A stretch of DNA of 41,049 bases from Ferrimicrobium sp. (GCF_027319265.1 NZ_DAHVNP010000025.1:1-41049); one strand, 5' to 3'; positions 1-9,466 are shown, counted from the first letter of the stretch. The notes: generated by a model not told the origin, from the sequence alone. Program-made: numbers and translations.

Positions 1-744
1 TGCCTCCGTCTTTTCCTTGCGGATGGATTTGAGTGCATCAGTGGTGCCAACTGGATGGGCAACAATGGAGATCGACTTTCGAACCCCTGGAGAGAAGACC
101 AACGCATGGAGGAATGATGGAGGTACATCGATTCGTGGCCAGTCACTGATCCAGAGGACCGTTGAGAAGCCTGAATCAGAACGAAAACGATCCCAGTGCT
201 CGGAGATCGCAACCGGTCCGGCGGTGGCAAGCTTTGAACCGGGTTGGCCTGGCACGATGTTCTCCATAGGGTCATAGGCAGAGCGGACAATGGCCGCCAG
301 TTCGGCGGCCGCCAACCAATGCTGGACTCTCAGTCCCGAGGTTCGTAGGCTGTGTTCAATCGCGGCCATGTCCGCCGAGAGCACTGCTGCTGCACCGCGC
401 ATCCCTCGACCAGCCGAGGCGATGGCCTTGGAGGCTGCCTTCATGTCAAGGGCAATGGTAATCGTGGATCGATGCGTTGAAGAACCTACTGAGGTCTGAT
501 CGAGCAATGACTGATAGGCCTCATCGGTCCAACTACCGTCATGGAGGCCCTGATGCTCATACCAGCCCGCGACGCCAACGCCTGGGTCAGGTACCGTCGA
601 CTCCAATACCTGCAAAGCAGCACAGGTACCGGACTCAGCTAATTCTTGTCGTCGCGAGTAACGCACCGTGGTGTCTTCGCCGGACCTCGGCTGACCAATC
701 CTTGTGATCAGTCTGCGGGAACCGCTGAATGGACGATGGACCCG
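1..744 (-). pseudogene. SCO6880-family conjugative-element protein, 5'-truncated, runs off left edge
   Basis: The minus strand is open in one frame from about 744 to base 1, but has no ATG; the first plausible start is a GTG at 666. The translation contains GVAGWYEHQGLHDGSW, a run of alternating Ala-rich helices (AASKAIASAGRGMRGAAAVL), AYDPMENIVPG, TVLWISDWPRIDVPPSFLHAL and VRKSISIVAHPVGTTDAL. This order (YDP, then W-x-W-P-R, then a V-x-P-V strand) is what I recall of the SCO6880 family, found in actinobacterial integrative conjugative elements next to VirB4-like ATPases. Family members are roughly 480-500 residues and begin with two membrane segments. Here the first ~200 residues and both segments are missing, because the frame is interrupted by the csbD stop codon at 745-747. 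I infer a 5'-truncated ICE relic. The 3' part lies outside the window. Family call is from memory, without a search. Confidence 0.7.
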
Positions 745-936
745 CTACTTCTTGTGGAGGGTATCCTTCACCTTGTCGATGCCCTCCTCGACCTTCTCCT
801 CGACCTTGCCGACCTTCTCCTTGACCTCACCGGCCTGGCGATCTGCTGTGCCCTCTGACTTCAGGTCCTCGTTCCCGGTCAGGTCGCCGACGGCTTCTTT
901 CGCCTTGCCCTTCATCTGATCTTTCTTTCCAGCCAT
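745..936 (-). CDS. csbD: CsbD-family stress protein
   Basis: This 63-residue, highly charged protein starts MAGKKDQMKGKAKEAVGDL and carries the family signature (K-G-K-x-K-E-x-x-G-x-x-T-G, residues 9-21). It continues with Glu/Lys-rich amphipathic repeats (EKVGKVEEKVEEGIDKVK). CsbD proteins are small, probably disordered or helical general-stress proteins of unknown biochemical role. The start at 936 is preferred over an in-frame ATG at 963 because AAGGAG sits about 9 nt before it. The gene appears intact and monocistronic. Its stop codon adjoins, in the same frame, the truncated SCO6880-like gene, so csbD probably marks one side of an old recombination junction. Confidence 0.85.
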   Translation of the reverse strand: MAGKKDQMKGKAKEAVGDLTGNEDLKSEGTADRQAGEVKEKVGKVEEKVEEGIDKVKDTLHKK

Positions 937-1090
937 GTACTTTGTCTCCTTCAACGTCGGCACGCGTGCCGAACTCCTGGCGCCCTGATTGCGAGCCTAC
1001 CGTGGATCCCACAGCAACCTTTCACCTCCCCTGCCGCCTCAAACAGCATCCTGACCTCGTGATTCGTAAAGTCGTCTCGGACGGTCTCAA

Positions 1091-2248
1091 ATGTCAGGCG
1101 TGCCGGATGTGGATCGTGAACAACCCCAAGCCGGGCTCGAGGCACTGCGCGCCGAGAACACACAACAAGCCAGCAAGATCGAACGCCTTTCTCGCAAGAT
1201 CACCGAGCTGAAACAGCGGTTGAACCAGGGGTCGGAGAACTCGTCGCTCCCGCCGTCGACCGACTCGCTAAAGCGGCAAGCCGAAGGGACCAAGACCTGA
1301 GCGGATCGTCGGGCTGAGGCCAACGCGAAGCGCAAGGGCGATGTCGAACGCCGCCGTGGCAAGCAACCCGGTGCACCAGGGAAGAACCTCAAGCTGCGTG
1401 CGGTCTCCGATAAGATCGCCATGCACGAGCCAATCCACCCGTAGCTCGTGCGGGGCGGACGAGGAGGGGATGGAGCGACGCCAGGTGTTTGACACCCGGA
1501 CCCGACCCTCTTATCCATGGAGCACCGGTCGGTCAAGCTACGTTGTCCGTGCAGGAAACTCAATGCGGGCACGTCCCCGAAAGAGTCGACCACGCCTGCG
1601 AGCTACGGACCAAACGTACGCGTCACCATGCTCTACCTCCTCTTCGACAAGCACCTCTCGGTGGAACCAGCTGCAGACATAATGTCGACCATCCTCGGTG
1701 CGAAGGCGTCCACCGGGTTCGTCGCCCCTCTAGCGAACGAGGCAGCCAGCGGACTTACCTGGTTCATCGACGTGATCCGGCGCCGTCCTACGCCCAACCT
1801 CGTCGCCCACGCCAATGAGACCTCTGCCCAGGTGCCGATCGCGAAATGGTGGTTCCACGCCGTCTCGAACAGCCTCCAGGCCCACCTCTTCGCCAGTCCT
1901 ACCCGGCTCACGTCTGCCCCCGACGAAGCAGGCGTGCTGCCCGAGTTCGCTGGGGTGATGGTGCAGGACCGTCCTGCCATGTATTTCAAGTACGACAAGG
2001 CGCACTATGCGATCTCTTTGGCGCACGTTTTTCGTGAATTAGAGCCGGTCGGCATTGGGTGGAACCAGGGGTCGGCCAACGACACGGCGGTCATGTTGCG
2101 CGAGATCGACAACTCCGCGCACGATGCCCGGAGTACCGGCACGACTGCTCGTTTCGCTTCTGACATCACCCACAGGATCGAGCGCAGAGTATTCGACCGT
2201 CAAAAGCGCTCGTCCCAGGGCCGATTCGGTGAGGGCACCGATGAGTGA
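1091..2248 (+). pseudogene. IS66-family transposase, degenerate
   Basis: Fragments read in order like an IS66 TnpC transposase. First comes an N-terminal leucine-zipper-like helix and the family motif SENSSLPPSTDSLKR (residues ~48-62). After a TGA at 1298-1300 comes RRGKQPGAPGKNLK (usual R-x-G-x-x-P-G-x-x-G). A segment in another frame reads MERRQVFD, followed by KLRCPCRKLNAG (zinc-finger part), LLFDKHLSVEPAADIM and an in-frame catalytic-core-like stretch to 2248. The breaks are at least two in-frame stops (1298-1300, ~1441) and a pair of compensating frameshifts around 1445-1500. The C-terminal third, normally with the last catalytic acidic residue and the N-x-x-E motif, is not recognisable. 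I saw no clear inverted repeats or target duplications. The copy is dead and probably old. Confidence 0.75.
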
Positions 2249-2434
2249 TCGACGGCGCTGACGAGTCACAGCTATTCACTCGGCATCGCTCATGGAGCTT
2301 GGTCGCAGACCCTGATCGAGGGGGTTGAGTCTGACGGGCAAAGCAACTACCCTCGCATGCTCGGTCACTCACTGTGATGGCACGAGCCGCCTCCAGCGCT
2401 CTACGACCGTGAAACCAAGACGTTCATAGACGCC

Positions 2435-3249
2435 TTAAACCTCAGGGCTTGCGGTGAGCACCCCGCAGCGAGCGCTCCCAGTGAATCCGTGCGTAAGGGC
2501 GCGCAGAGTCACCGCCGATCCGTAGCCATTTTCACGCGCCTCAGCAACTGTTCCTACCGCAAAGATGGCGACAGCGTCGGCGGCTACTACCGACATCGCA
2601 CAGCTCACAAGCACCCCGTCTACCTTGCCAAGGTGCCACTGGATCTCGTCACACTCAAGGTGTGCAGGGTCCAGAAGCTTTGTTGCGTTTGCGGGCGGCG
2701 TGCCGAAAACAGCACCGAGTACCTCGGTAATCGCGAGATCGTCATGCGCGCGGCGCATGCTCAAAGTGAGACCAGGTAATTCTTGACCTTGAACTTCATC
2801 AGTGACTAGCGACGTCGCCATCAAGAGTATCTCATCCTCCGCGAAGAGCCCCATATCACTTAACGCCTCATCGACTTCGTCGGGAACGCTTGGCCGGAGC
2901 CGTGCGGCCCAGGACACTCCGCTGGCAGCGAGTCGTACTGCAAGTGCGCTTGCATCCTCGGGGTAGCGGTCCCATCGAGACCACATATCCTGTTGTGGGG
3001 GCGCCCCGGGACTGTGGTCATTAGGCCGACCAAACCCTGCCGTGCATCGCGCCAGGCACCAACTCGGCCCTGTGATATGGCTTCACACGCCACGAGCATC
3101 CCGGTCGCCGCCTCATCTGCATTGGGTGCCCGGTTCCAAATGGGACTGAGGCTAGCCCAACCTTTGCATTCCCCAATCCAAAGTTCCCACTCCAGAATTA
3201 CCCCACCCTGAGTGAGCGACCTCTGTGCATGCCTACCGTAGGCAGGCAC
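2435..3249 (-). pseudogene. GNAT N-acetyltransferase, frameshifted and C-terminally truncated
   Basis: Two minus-strand frames together spell one GNAT-like protein. The first (from 3249) gives GWASLSPIWNRAPNADEAATG...GRPHNRI. After a one-base shift near 2985-2995 the second continues WSRWDRYPEDASALAVRLAASGV, then an AVFGTPPANATKLL segment, and ends with VAIFAVGTVAEARENGYGSAV, which is GNAT motif A (acetyl-CoA pyrophosphate loop). The reading ends at CGVLTASPEV, just where family members normally show G-x-x-V/L-Y-R-x-L-G-F, so the last beta strand is missing. The stop is within 200 bp of the end of the IS66 relic, so an insertion or deletion there may have removed the tail. The substrate is unknown. 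The reconstruction is clear in sequence; the cause is inferred. Confidence 0.65.
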
Positions 3250-3903
3250 TCTGGAATATGTCCTGACAGAACGCTTCGGGGGAGTGCTCCAGGGACAACT
3301 TCGGCTCGTAGATACGGCATGGAGGGTTCGCTAGAGCACGACAAATAGTTCGAGACTCTTGACGCTCCCCAATGAATCCTTGGCAGGAAAGAGGGTGTCG
3401 TTACCGCGTTAGGCGGGCTGTGGGAGGGAGGAGATACGAAGGTGAGTTACGACTTGCTGGGCTGCTGGTGAGGTTTGGCTTGCTCCTCACGTGAGGGTAG
3501 CCCTGTGCTTTCACTGCGGGCCTCCATCAGCTCTGAGTCGTGACGAAGGAGGGTCCTTGGTGTCGCTGGATTGCTTCGTGACGGGCTCGTGCATCCGCCG
3601 AGAGCGCCGCTTGTAGCTCATCGACACTGAAGATCCTTGAAGCGAGAAGGAGTGACCCTTGCAACCTCAAGAGTTTGGCAACAGCCGCTGCCCTGTGTGG
3701 CAATTCTCGATGGGTCTTGCACCGCTTCCACCAACCGATCACACTCGAGAAGGTGGCTCGTCAACTCCTTGTCCGCTGCCGGGATAGAACCGCTGAAGAT
3801 GCCCACTAGAAGAAAGTTGAAGGTGCCCACTGGAAGGAAAACGAGGAAAGTCGTTGAAGCGGGGTCGGCGCGAGAGTGCCGCTGCGAAACTTTTGGATGC
3901 GGG
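3250..3903. other. Gene-poor 650-bp interval with a short imperfect direct repeat
   Basis: No convincing gene is present. A 71-codon minus-strand frame (3527-3742) has a plausible helical stretch (DELQAALSADARARHEA) but no ribosome-binding site and no recognisable family. It may be the tail of a decayed gene. Near the lipoprotein end, two imperfect 24-bp copies (about 3796-3843) share the core TGAAGRTGCCCACTRGAAG in direct orientation. Read on the minus strand, each copy contains an AGTGGGCA-type word, the sort of iterated end repeat seen in IS21-family elements, but no transposase lies nearby. Confidence 0.4.
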
Positions 3904-4704
3904 CTAGGAGTCGCTGCTGGCTTTCTTATCGGTGCTGATCACCTCTTGGCGCACCATCACGAAGTCTCCGGCGCTTGGGTTCACCTTCCACCACGCGACC
4001 GTATCGCCGGTATATGCCGGGACCGCACCACACACAGTCGTCGTGAAGAGATAGCCGTGCCGAAAACTCGGATCACCACCGATCTCTGGACTCTCTTGAT
4101 CCGCCGCATTCGAGGCGCTGAGCAAGATCCACTGCCCCCCAACAAAGGCTGCCACCGCACCCTGAAAGCAGCCACCCCCTACCTCTCGGATCAGAAACGC
4201 AGGACCCGAAAGCCCAGAGAGCGAGGCCACCGGAATCGTGGCAGAGGCAAGATACATCGCTCCTTCTGTAAAACCAAAGGGCGATTTCAGCGCCGCTACC
4301 GTGTTCCATGATCGATTCGATGAGTACTCATAGATCTTGATTGGCAACCCATCTGGCGCCCATGGAAAAGCGGCGACCGCATCGTAGCGTCCGTCGAGGA
4401 GAACGACTTTGCTCCTTGCCCCAACAAATTGGCGCTCACTCGATCCCGTTGGGAGGACTGGCACTTGGCGACGCCGTGCATCCCGGTAATACGTCACATC
4501 GGTCGTAGCAAGGAGCCGAGTCAAAGCGACCTCCATAGTTTTCATCTTCTGATTCGTACGAGGACGTGAGAATCGAGCCGGCGAGTTTGGGGCTGTAGGC
4601 TTGCTCGAGCCCGAGTTCGACGCTGCGGTCGAGCCACAAGCCCCCAACAACACACTCCCTATGACGACGGATACCGTTCGCCTCCACCGCACTGACTGCA
4701 TCAT
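3904..4704 (-). CDS. Putative secreted lipoprotein, unknown function
   Basis: The open frame reaches upstream to 5181, but coding character begins at MMQSVRWRRTVSVVIGSVLL. This has a positively charged start, a hydrophobic core and a lipobox LGAC with Cys at residue 23, followed by a Ser/Thr/Pro-rich linker (SNSGSSKPTAPNSPA). I therefore start it at 4704 (266 residues); the second ATG at 4701 is equally possible, with GGGAGG directly upstream. The mature part is a soluble domain of about 225 residues with alternating strands, including SKVVLLDGRYDAVAAFPWAPDGLP and a Cys pair (GGGCFQGA and TTTVCGAVPAY) that could form a disulfide. I recognise no family. It should be anchored on the outer face of the membrane. 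The neighbouring genes on both sides are broken, so context says little. Confidence 0.7.
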   Translation of the reverse strand: MMQSVRWRRTVSVVIGSVLLGACGSTAASNSGSSKPTAPNSPARFSRPRTNQKMKTMEVALTRLLATTDVTYYRDARRRQVPVLPTGSSERQFVGARSKVVLLDGRYDAVAAFPWAPDGLPIKIYEYSSNRSWNTVAALKSPFGFTEGAMYLASATIPVASLSGLSGPAFLIREVGGGCFQGAVAAFVGGQWILLSASNAADQESPEIGGDPSFRHGYLFTTTVCGAVPAYTGDTVAWWKVNPSAGDFVMVRQEVISTDKKASSDS

Positions 4705-5017
4705 CCTCCCGCCTTTGACTCGCCGACTCCGACTGAGGGCCCGACACTGCCAGCCGTCGGACTTCTCTCCTCCCGCCACCTTGGGCGTCTCGCATCTCAT
4801 AGCTCTGATGCGAACGGCGACCTGTTCTCCTCGACCCTCAGGACCAGTCAGATAAACAATACCGGCAGCGACCTCGCGACATGGATGCCTCGCAATCTGG
4901 CAGCACGGCGATCTGGCAGCGTAGCGATCAGCACTGAAGCAACGACAGGCGCGGGCCCTTGTGCCTCGTCCACTTCGCCTATGAGACGTTTGGGACTTCA
5001 TCGCAGGGATTGGTAGC

Positions 5018-5834
5018 TCAGTTAGCGTCGATGGCATGGACAATGAGTTCCGCCACAACCGTCGGGTCCTCGAGCTGGGGCAAGTGAGCCATACCTGAAC
5101 GCAAGCGATGGTAGCCGTTTGGAAGGCGCTCAGCCAGCAAGTGCTTGGTCTCGACAATGAAGGGAATATCAAGAGCGCCACAAGCCACGAGTGTTGGGGC
5201 CATCACCTTTTCAAGTTGACCCCATACATCGATACCACTCGCTCCCGCCCTTTCAGGAACGCCGTGAGAGGATGACCCTGTTCATGTCAAAGAAGAGCTC
5301 ACGGACGGGCCCTCCTACCCTGCCTTCGCCTTGAGTCGGACCGTCGAGCCAGAGCCCGGCCTCGAGGCGGCTCTGTTCCTCTAGGTCACCGACCGAGATC
5401 GTCTCCTCGAGCTGCTCGACCAAGCGGGCGGTATCGCCGTCGAGTTCAGGGTCGGGCGCACCACTCACCGACGGAGCGAACAGTACGAGACCTGCCACCC
5501 GCTCTGGCGCAAGGACTGTGACATCAAGCGCAATCCCACCGCCAGCAGAGCTTCCCACCAACCATACAGGGGTATCGGTGATCTCGTCAAGGACGGCAAA
5601 AAGATCCTTCACATGGGAAAACTCCTCCGGAGAGGGAGACGTCTCTCCATAGCCCCGGCGATCATAACAGATGACGGTAGCTCTCTCGCCGATGGCAGAT
5701 ACCACCTCTTGCCAGCTCCGTTGATCCGTCACTCCTGCGTATAGGAGAATAACGATAGGTTGCCCTCTCTGGAAACGCCTGCCGAATAACTAAACTGACC
5801 CACGGTCTACCACCAGTGTTTCACCGAGCAACAT
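5018..5834 (-). pseudogene. Alpha/beta hydrolase, broken by one stop and one frameshift
   Basis: Starting from ATG at 5834, the frame reads MLLGETLVVDRGSV, hits TAG at 5790-5792, then resumes in frame with RGQPIVILLYAGVTDQRSW, the usual strand and oxyanion-loop region (normally LLHAG). It continues with VICYDRRGYGETSPS, the nucleophile elbow VGSSAGGGIAL (G-x-S-x-G type), and RELFFDMNRVIL. A single-base shift near 5255-5265 moves it to another frame, which reads AGASGIDVWGQLEKVMAPTLVACGALDIPF and ends with the His-containing SGMAHLPQLEDP. All catalytic elements are therefore present, but split by two lesions. Intact relatives are about 260 residues. Unless these are sequencing errors, no full enzyme is made. 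Substrate unknown. Confidence 0.75.
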
Positions 5835-6019
5835 CTTCTCACTGTAGCCTTGGAAAGGGAGCGCGACAGGGGCTTGGAGGTTCTTTGTTTCCCGTCCTGT
5901 CGTCATAGTCAGCCGAGGCCGCAACAGAGAGTGGTCCTTCGATTCAGCACCTCTCTCGCAGCCGTCATACTTCCCCTGGGTCTGACCCGGGGTGGCACGA
6001 GCCAGTCAGGTCCAAACGA

Positions 6020-6820
6020 TCATCGGTGCCAAATGTAGGGAGTCGTCGTGGTAACTGCTGTCAAACCGCTGCGCTCGAGGATGGGTCTTGACATCGGGGA
6101 ACAATCACTTTGGAGATAGTGCTTACCAGCCGCCAAAGCAGCACCAGCTCTCGCGGCGGTGAGTGCACGGTAGATCCCTTTACCTCGCCAGTCAGGGTGA
6201 GTAGCACCGCCCCATAGTCCCGCAAAGTCAGCATTCGGAATCAGCGTCAGTCGACCCGCACACACAATCTCATCATGGACTTCAGCTACCCAGAACTGCT
6301 CAGTACCTTGCGATCGATGTAGACGAGCCAATGCCTCCTCTGCCGAAGGGCCACCGTTAAACACCTTCCGCTGCATCGCTGTGGCGCGAGCGATGAGGTC
6401 GGCGGCCTCGGCGAGATTGTCGACTCTTCGAACGTTCACCGTCGTCGGAATCGCAACTGAATGCGATAGCAGTTCGGCGGCACCGACCATGACTGTCTCG
6501 GGTTCTTCGGCAATGAACCCTGCATTGCATAACTCTTGGTGAAGTTGTTCGGCACGCTCGTCGTGGCCTCGGGTCTTCCACTCGAACTCATCTACTCCAA
6601 GTTCGTCCCTGTAGTGACCAATCGTTCGTTGAACGAGACGAGCGATATTATCGATGCCGTCGAGGGATACGTAGCTGACAAAGCCCCCGCCGTCGAGAAC
6701 ACCTCGATAGAGCGGACCATCTCGAGTCCAACTGAGCGCATCGTAGACCTCAGCCTCCCCTCGAAGCTGTGCATCATACGTTGCGAGAAGCTCTGCAGAG
6801 CTAGGTTGTGGTGCGTTCAC
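6020..6820 (-). CDS. GNAT family N-acetyltransferase
   Basis: This is an intact 266-residue protein. The C-terminal half is the GNAT fold: FWVAEVHDEIVCAGRLTLIPN (beta 2-3), then GLWGGATHPDWRGKGIYRALTAARAGAALAAG, where R-x-x-G-x-G/I is the acetyl-CoA loop of motif A. It closes with HYLQSDCSPMSRPILERSGLTAV (motif B; SGL in place of the usual LGF). The N-terminal ~130 residues form a second, diverged GNAT-like half (RDGPLYRGVLDGGGFVSYV...), a common tandem arrangement. It would transfer an acetyl group from acetyl-CoA to an unknown amine in the cytosol. The start is GTG at 6820. A TATAGT box at 6829-6834 (minus strand) ends about 9 nt upstream, so the transcript may be leaderless or nearly so. 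It stands alone. Confidence 0.82.
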   Translation of the reverse strand: MNAPQPSSAELLATYDAQLRGEAEVYDALSWTRDGPLYRGVLDGGGFVSYVSLDGIDNIARLVQRTIGHYRDELGVDEFEWKTRGHDERAEQLHQELCNAGFIAEEPETVMVGAAELLSHSVAIPTTVNVRRVDNLAEAADLIARATAMQRKVFNGGPSAEEALARLHRSQGTEQFWVAEVHDEIVCAGRLTLIPNADFAGLWGGATHPDWRGKGIYRALTAARAGAALAAGKHYLQSDCSPMSRPILERSGLTAVTTTTPYIWHR

Positions 6821-6828
6821 GAAGGTTC

Positions 6829-6834
6829 ACTATA
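6829..6834 (-). promoter_or_regulatory. -10 box of the GNAT gene, possibly leaderless
   Basis: TATAGT on the minus strand lies 8-14 nt before the GTG start at 6820, the spacing expected when transcription begins at or just before the start codon. I see no Shine-Dalgarno sequence. This is inferred from position only. Confidence 0.4.
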
Positions 6835-7403
6835 ACCCTTGGATCACGTCGGTTGTCCTACGGTCTTTCGAAAACCATTCCTTGGGTGAGTGCTGCAATC
6901 GTCGGAGACCACTGACTTCATGGGCCAAACTCGCTCCAGCAAGCTTTGAATCACAATCTTGGCACTGGGTTGGGCCAGATCTGCCAGGTGTTTTCATCAT
7001 CTCGGAGTTCCGTGAATCACCTCAAGGAAATGGTGCAAGCAACGAGGTTGACGTGTCACGAAGCAGAAGCTAGTCACTTCCATCGCAGACTCTATTGGGA
7101 TGGGATAAGATACGGATCCTGGACGTATATCCATTCCTGCCCAAACATGCTTCGCGTGCGTGTTAGCTCTCGCTTCCCTTGTCTCGTCCTAGCACACGTA
7201 AGCACCTGTGCCATTTGAACATAGCTTGGCTGCGAACCTCCTCATAGTGATGGGTGATGCCCAAGACCTATCTGGGGGACTTGGCATCGCTTCTCTGTTC
7301 CGTCTGGGTCTCCAGGGAGGAGCAGTTGGTACGCCTGCGGCTCGATCGACTGGGTAACAAATTACTCGTCCCAAATCGGAGAGCTTACGGATCCGCCCGC
7401 ACC
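6835..7403. other. 570-bp interval without a recognisable gene
   Basis: Short open frames exist on both strands, but none has a start signal, a family motif or convincing amino-acid composition. It separates the divergently transcribed GNAT and ada genes. Apart from the two promoters at its ends I see no repeat or structured element. Confidence 0.4.
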
Positions 7404-7409
7404 TAAGTT
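7404..7409 (+). promoter_or_regulatory. -10 box of ada, leaderless arrangement
   Basis: TAAGTT occupies exactly -12 to -7 relative to the ATG at 7416, fitting an actinobacterial leaderless start. GAGG also lies directly before the ATG but is too close for a normal ribosome-binding site. I did not see a clear Ada-box repeat upstream. Confidence 0.4.
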
Positions 7410-7415
7410 TGAGGT

Positions 7416-8462
7416 ATGGAAGAGTTGAGCAAGGTGCGGTGGCATGCGGTGGTCTCGCGGGATGAGAAGAGTGCCGGCCTCTTTGTCTATGGGGTGCGCA
7501 CTACGGGGATCTACTGTCGACCTGGATGTAGTTCACGTTCCCCCCTTCTCAAAAATGTCGAATTCTTCAACACGAGTGCCGAAGCAGAGCTGGCGGGATT
7601 TCGCCCGTGTCGACGGTGCCATCCAGCGGATCCAATGCGTTCCGACCCTGCTGCTCTGTCGGTTATCGCAGTGTGCAGGCGCTTGGAGGCCGGCTCTGCC
7701 ACCGAGGATCTGGCTGCGCTCGCTCGCGAGTTGGGGTGGAGCCTCCGTCATCTGAATCGCCTCTTTCAAGACATGGTCGGCGTCTCTATCAGGAGCTATT
7801 CGAGAGCCCAACTGGCTGAGCGCGTGAGAATAACGCTGCACAGCGATCTCTCGATCACCGAAGCCGCCTTTGAGGCTGGATACGGTTCGAGTCGCGCCTT
7901 TTACGCCCACGGTGCGACTCGTCTTGGGATGACCCCGGCACAATATCGCTTGGGTGGTGCAGGAGCATCCATCCACTACACCACGCTCGAATCCCCGATC
8001 GGCATTGTGCTAGCGGCTTCCACGGCACGCGGTGTTTGCGCCATCAAAATCGACCATGACGAAGCCTCGCTCATTGCACAACTGGTCACCGAATTTCCGA
8101 TGGCTGACATCGAACGCGATGATGATGAGCTCTACGATATCGCCCTCGTGCTTGCCGGAGCCATTCGAGGTGAAGATGGAGCTACCAAGCTGCCGCTCGA
8201 CCTGGCTGGTACCGCTTTCCAGGTCCGGGTGTGGGAGGCGCTGCGCACCATTCCAATCGGCGAGACTCGATCGTATTCTCAGATCGCCGAGCAGATCGGC
8301 GAACCAACGGCAGTCCGCGCTGTCGCGAATGCCTGTGGCGCCAATCCGACCGCACTTGCGATCCCCTGTCATCGCATCGTACGCAAAAATGGCTCTCTCG
8401 GGGGTTACCGATGGGGGATCGAGAGGAAGACGTATCTCATCGCGCAAGAGAAGGTGGATTGA
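7416..8462 (+). CDS. ada: Bifunctional Ada: methylphosphotriester/O6-methylguanine repair protein and regulator
   Basis: This 348-residue protein has all three Ada modules. Residues ~8-75 are the zinc-binding methyl-acceptor domain with Cys34 and Cys38 (YCRPGC) and Cys65 and Cys68 (FRPCRRCHP); Cys34 corresponds to the phosphotriester acceptor. Residues ~80-178 form an AraC-type double helix-turn-helix (LSITEAAFEAGYGSSRAF...GMTPAQYR). Residues ~185-345 are the O6-alkylguanine methyltransferase domain, with active-site Cys318 in IPCHRIV and the following GGYRWGIERK. Family knowledge: it removes methyl groups from DNA irreversibly, and methylation of the first domain turns it into an activator of the adaptive response, often including its own gene. 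The next gene overlaps its stop by 1 nt, so a transporter is probably co-expressed. Confidence 0.95.
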   Translation: MEELSKVRWHAVVSRDEKSAGLFVYGVRTTGIYCRPGCSSRSPLLKNVEFFNTSAEAELAGFRPCRRCHPADPMRSDPAALSVIAVCRRLEAGSATEDLAALARELGWSLRHLNRLFQDMVGVSIRSYSRAQLAERVRITLHSDLSITEAAFEAGYGSSRAFYAHGATRLGMTPAQYRLGGAGASIHYTTLESPIGIVLAASTARGVCAIKIDHDEASLIAQLVTEFPMADIERDDDELYDIALVLAGAIRGEDGATKLPLDLAGTAFQVRVWEALRTIPIGETRSYSQIAEQIGEPTAVRAVANACGANPTALAIPCHRIVRKNGSLGGYRWGIERKTYLIAQEKVD

Positions 8463-9466
8463 TGACTGGCATGCCTCGACGCTGGCCACCAGGCTTCCCG
8501 TGGCTAGCCTCCTTCGTCCTCTTGGGCGCAATATGGGGGTGCTCGTTCTGGTGGATCAAGCTTGGGTTGGGTGCGGTTGCCCCGATTGACGTCACCGCCA
8601 TTCGCCTTGTGATTGGAGCCTTTACTCTCCTTGTCATTCTCGCGATCACCCACGGCACACTACCGCGATCCATTCGCGTGTGGGTTCACCTTTGTGTACT
8701 CGCAATCTTTCTCAACAGCATACCCTTCACGCTCTTCGCCTACGGAGAAACACACGTGTCAGCGGTGCTCGCGGGCATTATCAATTCACTGACACCCCTC
8801 GCCACGATCGCGATGAGCCTGGCAATCTTTGGCCAGAGACGGCCCAAGCCTGAGGTCATCCTAGGGATCGCAGTTGGCCTGGTTGGGGTGCTTGTCGTGA
8901 CAGGCATCTGGGATGGTCTTGGCCACAACCAGCTGCTTGGGATAGGGGCCTGCCTCCTCGCTGTGGCCAGCTATGGTATTGCCTTCCCCTATGCACGGCG
9001 TTATCTAAGTGCCACCGAGTATGGCCCCGTCTCACTCGCCACCGGTCAAGTCCTCTGCGGAGCACTCCAGACGCTGCCGTTTGCCCTGGTTTTTGGGCAT
9101 CTTTACCTACAACGACCTCTCCACATCGTCGTCGCGGCGATAGCTGGATTACTCAGTCTCGGGGTCTTTAGCACCGGGATCGCCTACGTTCTTAACTTTC
9201 ATGTTCTAGAGTCTGCCTCAGCGACCGTCGCCAGCACGGTCACGTACCTCACGCCCTTCTTTGCTGTTGTTGCAGGGATCCTGTTCTTAGGCGAGCCGTT
9301 CCTGTGGCGAGAACCTCTTGGTGGGCTTGTCATTCTTGTTGGCGCAGCTCTTGCGCAGGGTCGTCTTCGGCTTCCAGAACCCGAGACCCAGAGCACGATG
9401 TTGTCCTGCCTCCCCCGCATCGGCCGCCCTCCTTCGGAGCCGATCGAAACCGACGAGACCTTGTGA
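8462..9466 (+). CDS. EamA/DMT-superfamily transporter
   Basis: This 334-residue membrane protein has about ten hydrophobic segments arranged as two EamA repeats. The first opens with WLASFVLLGAIWGCSFWWIKLGL and has the conserved AIRLVIGAFTLLVI. The second runs from LLGIGACLLAVASYGIAF to FFAVVAGILFLGEPFLWREPLGGLVILVGA, whose GE-x-F/L motif is typical. Family members move metabolites, amino acids or drugs across the inner membrane; the substrate cannot be told here. The ATG at 8462 overlaps the ada stop (TGATG), indicating translational coupling. An upstream in-frame start would lie inside ada and is rejected. The pairing with ada suggests export of an alkylating or other harmful compound, but that is only inference. 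The tail after residue ~300 is hydrophilic. Confidence 0.88.
   Translation: MTGMPRRWPPGFPWLASFVLLGAIWGCSFWWIKLGLGAVAPIDVTAIRLVIGAFTLLVILAITHGTLPRSIRVWVHLCVLAIFLNSIPFTLFAYGETHVSAVLAGIINSLTPLATIAMSLAIFGQRRPKPEVILGIAVGLVGVLVVTGIWDGLGHNQLLGIGACLLAVASYGIAFPYARRYLSATEYGPVSLATGQVLCGALQTLPFALVFGHLYLQRPLHIVVAAIAGLLSLGVFSTGIAYVLNFHVLESASATVASTVTYLTPFFAVVAGILFLGEPFLWREPLGGLVILVGAALAQGRLRLPEPETQSTMLSCLPRIGRPPSEPIETDETL

Noticed and set aside
4705-5181. N-terminal extension of the lipoprotein frame to 5181
   Set aside because: Residues upstream of MMQSVRW are Arg/Cys/Ser-rich, overlap the antisense of the hydrolase remnant, and would bury the signal peptide.
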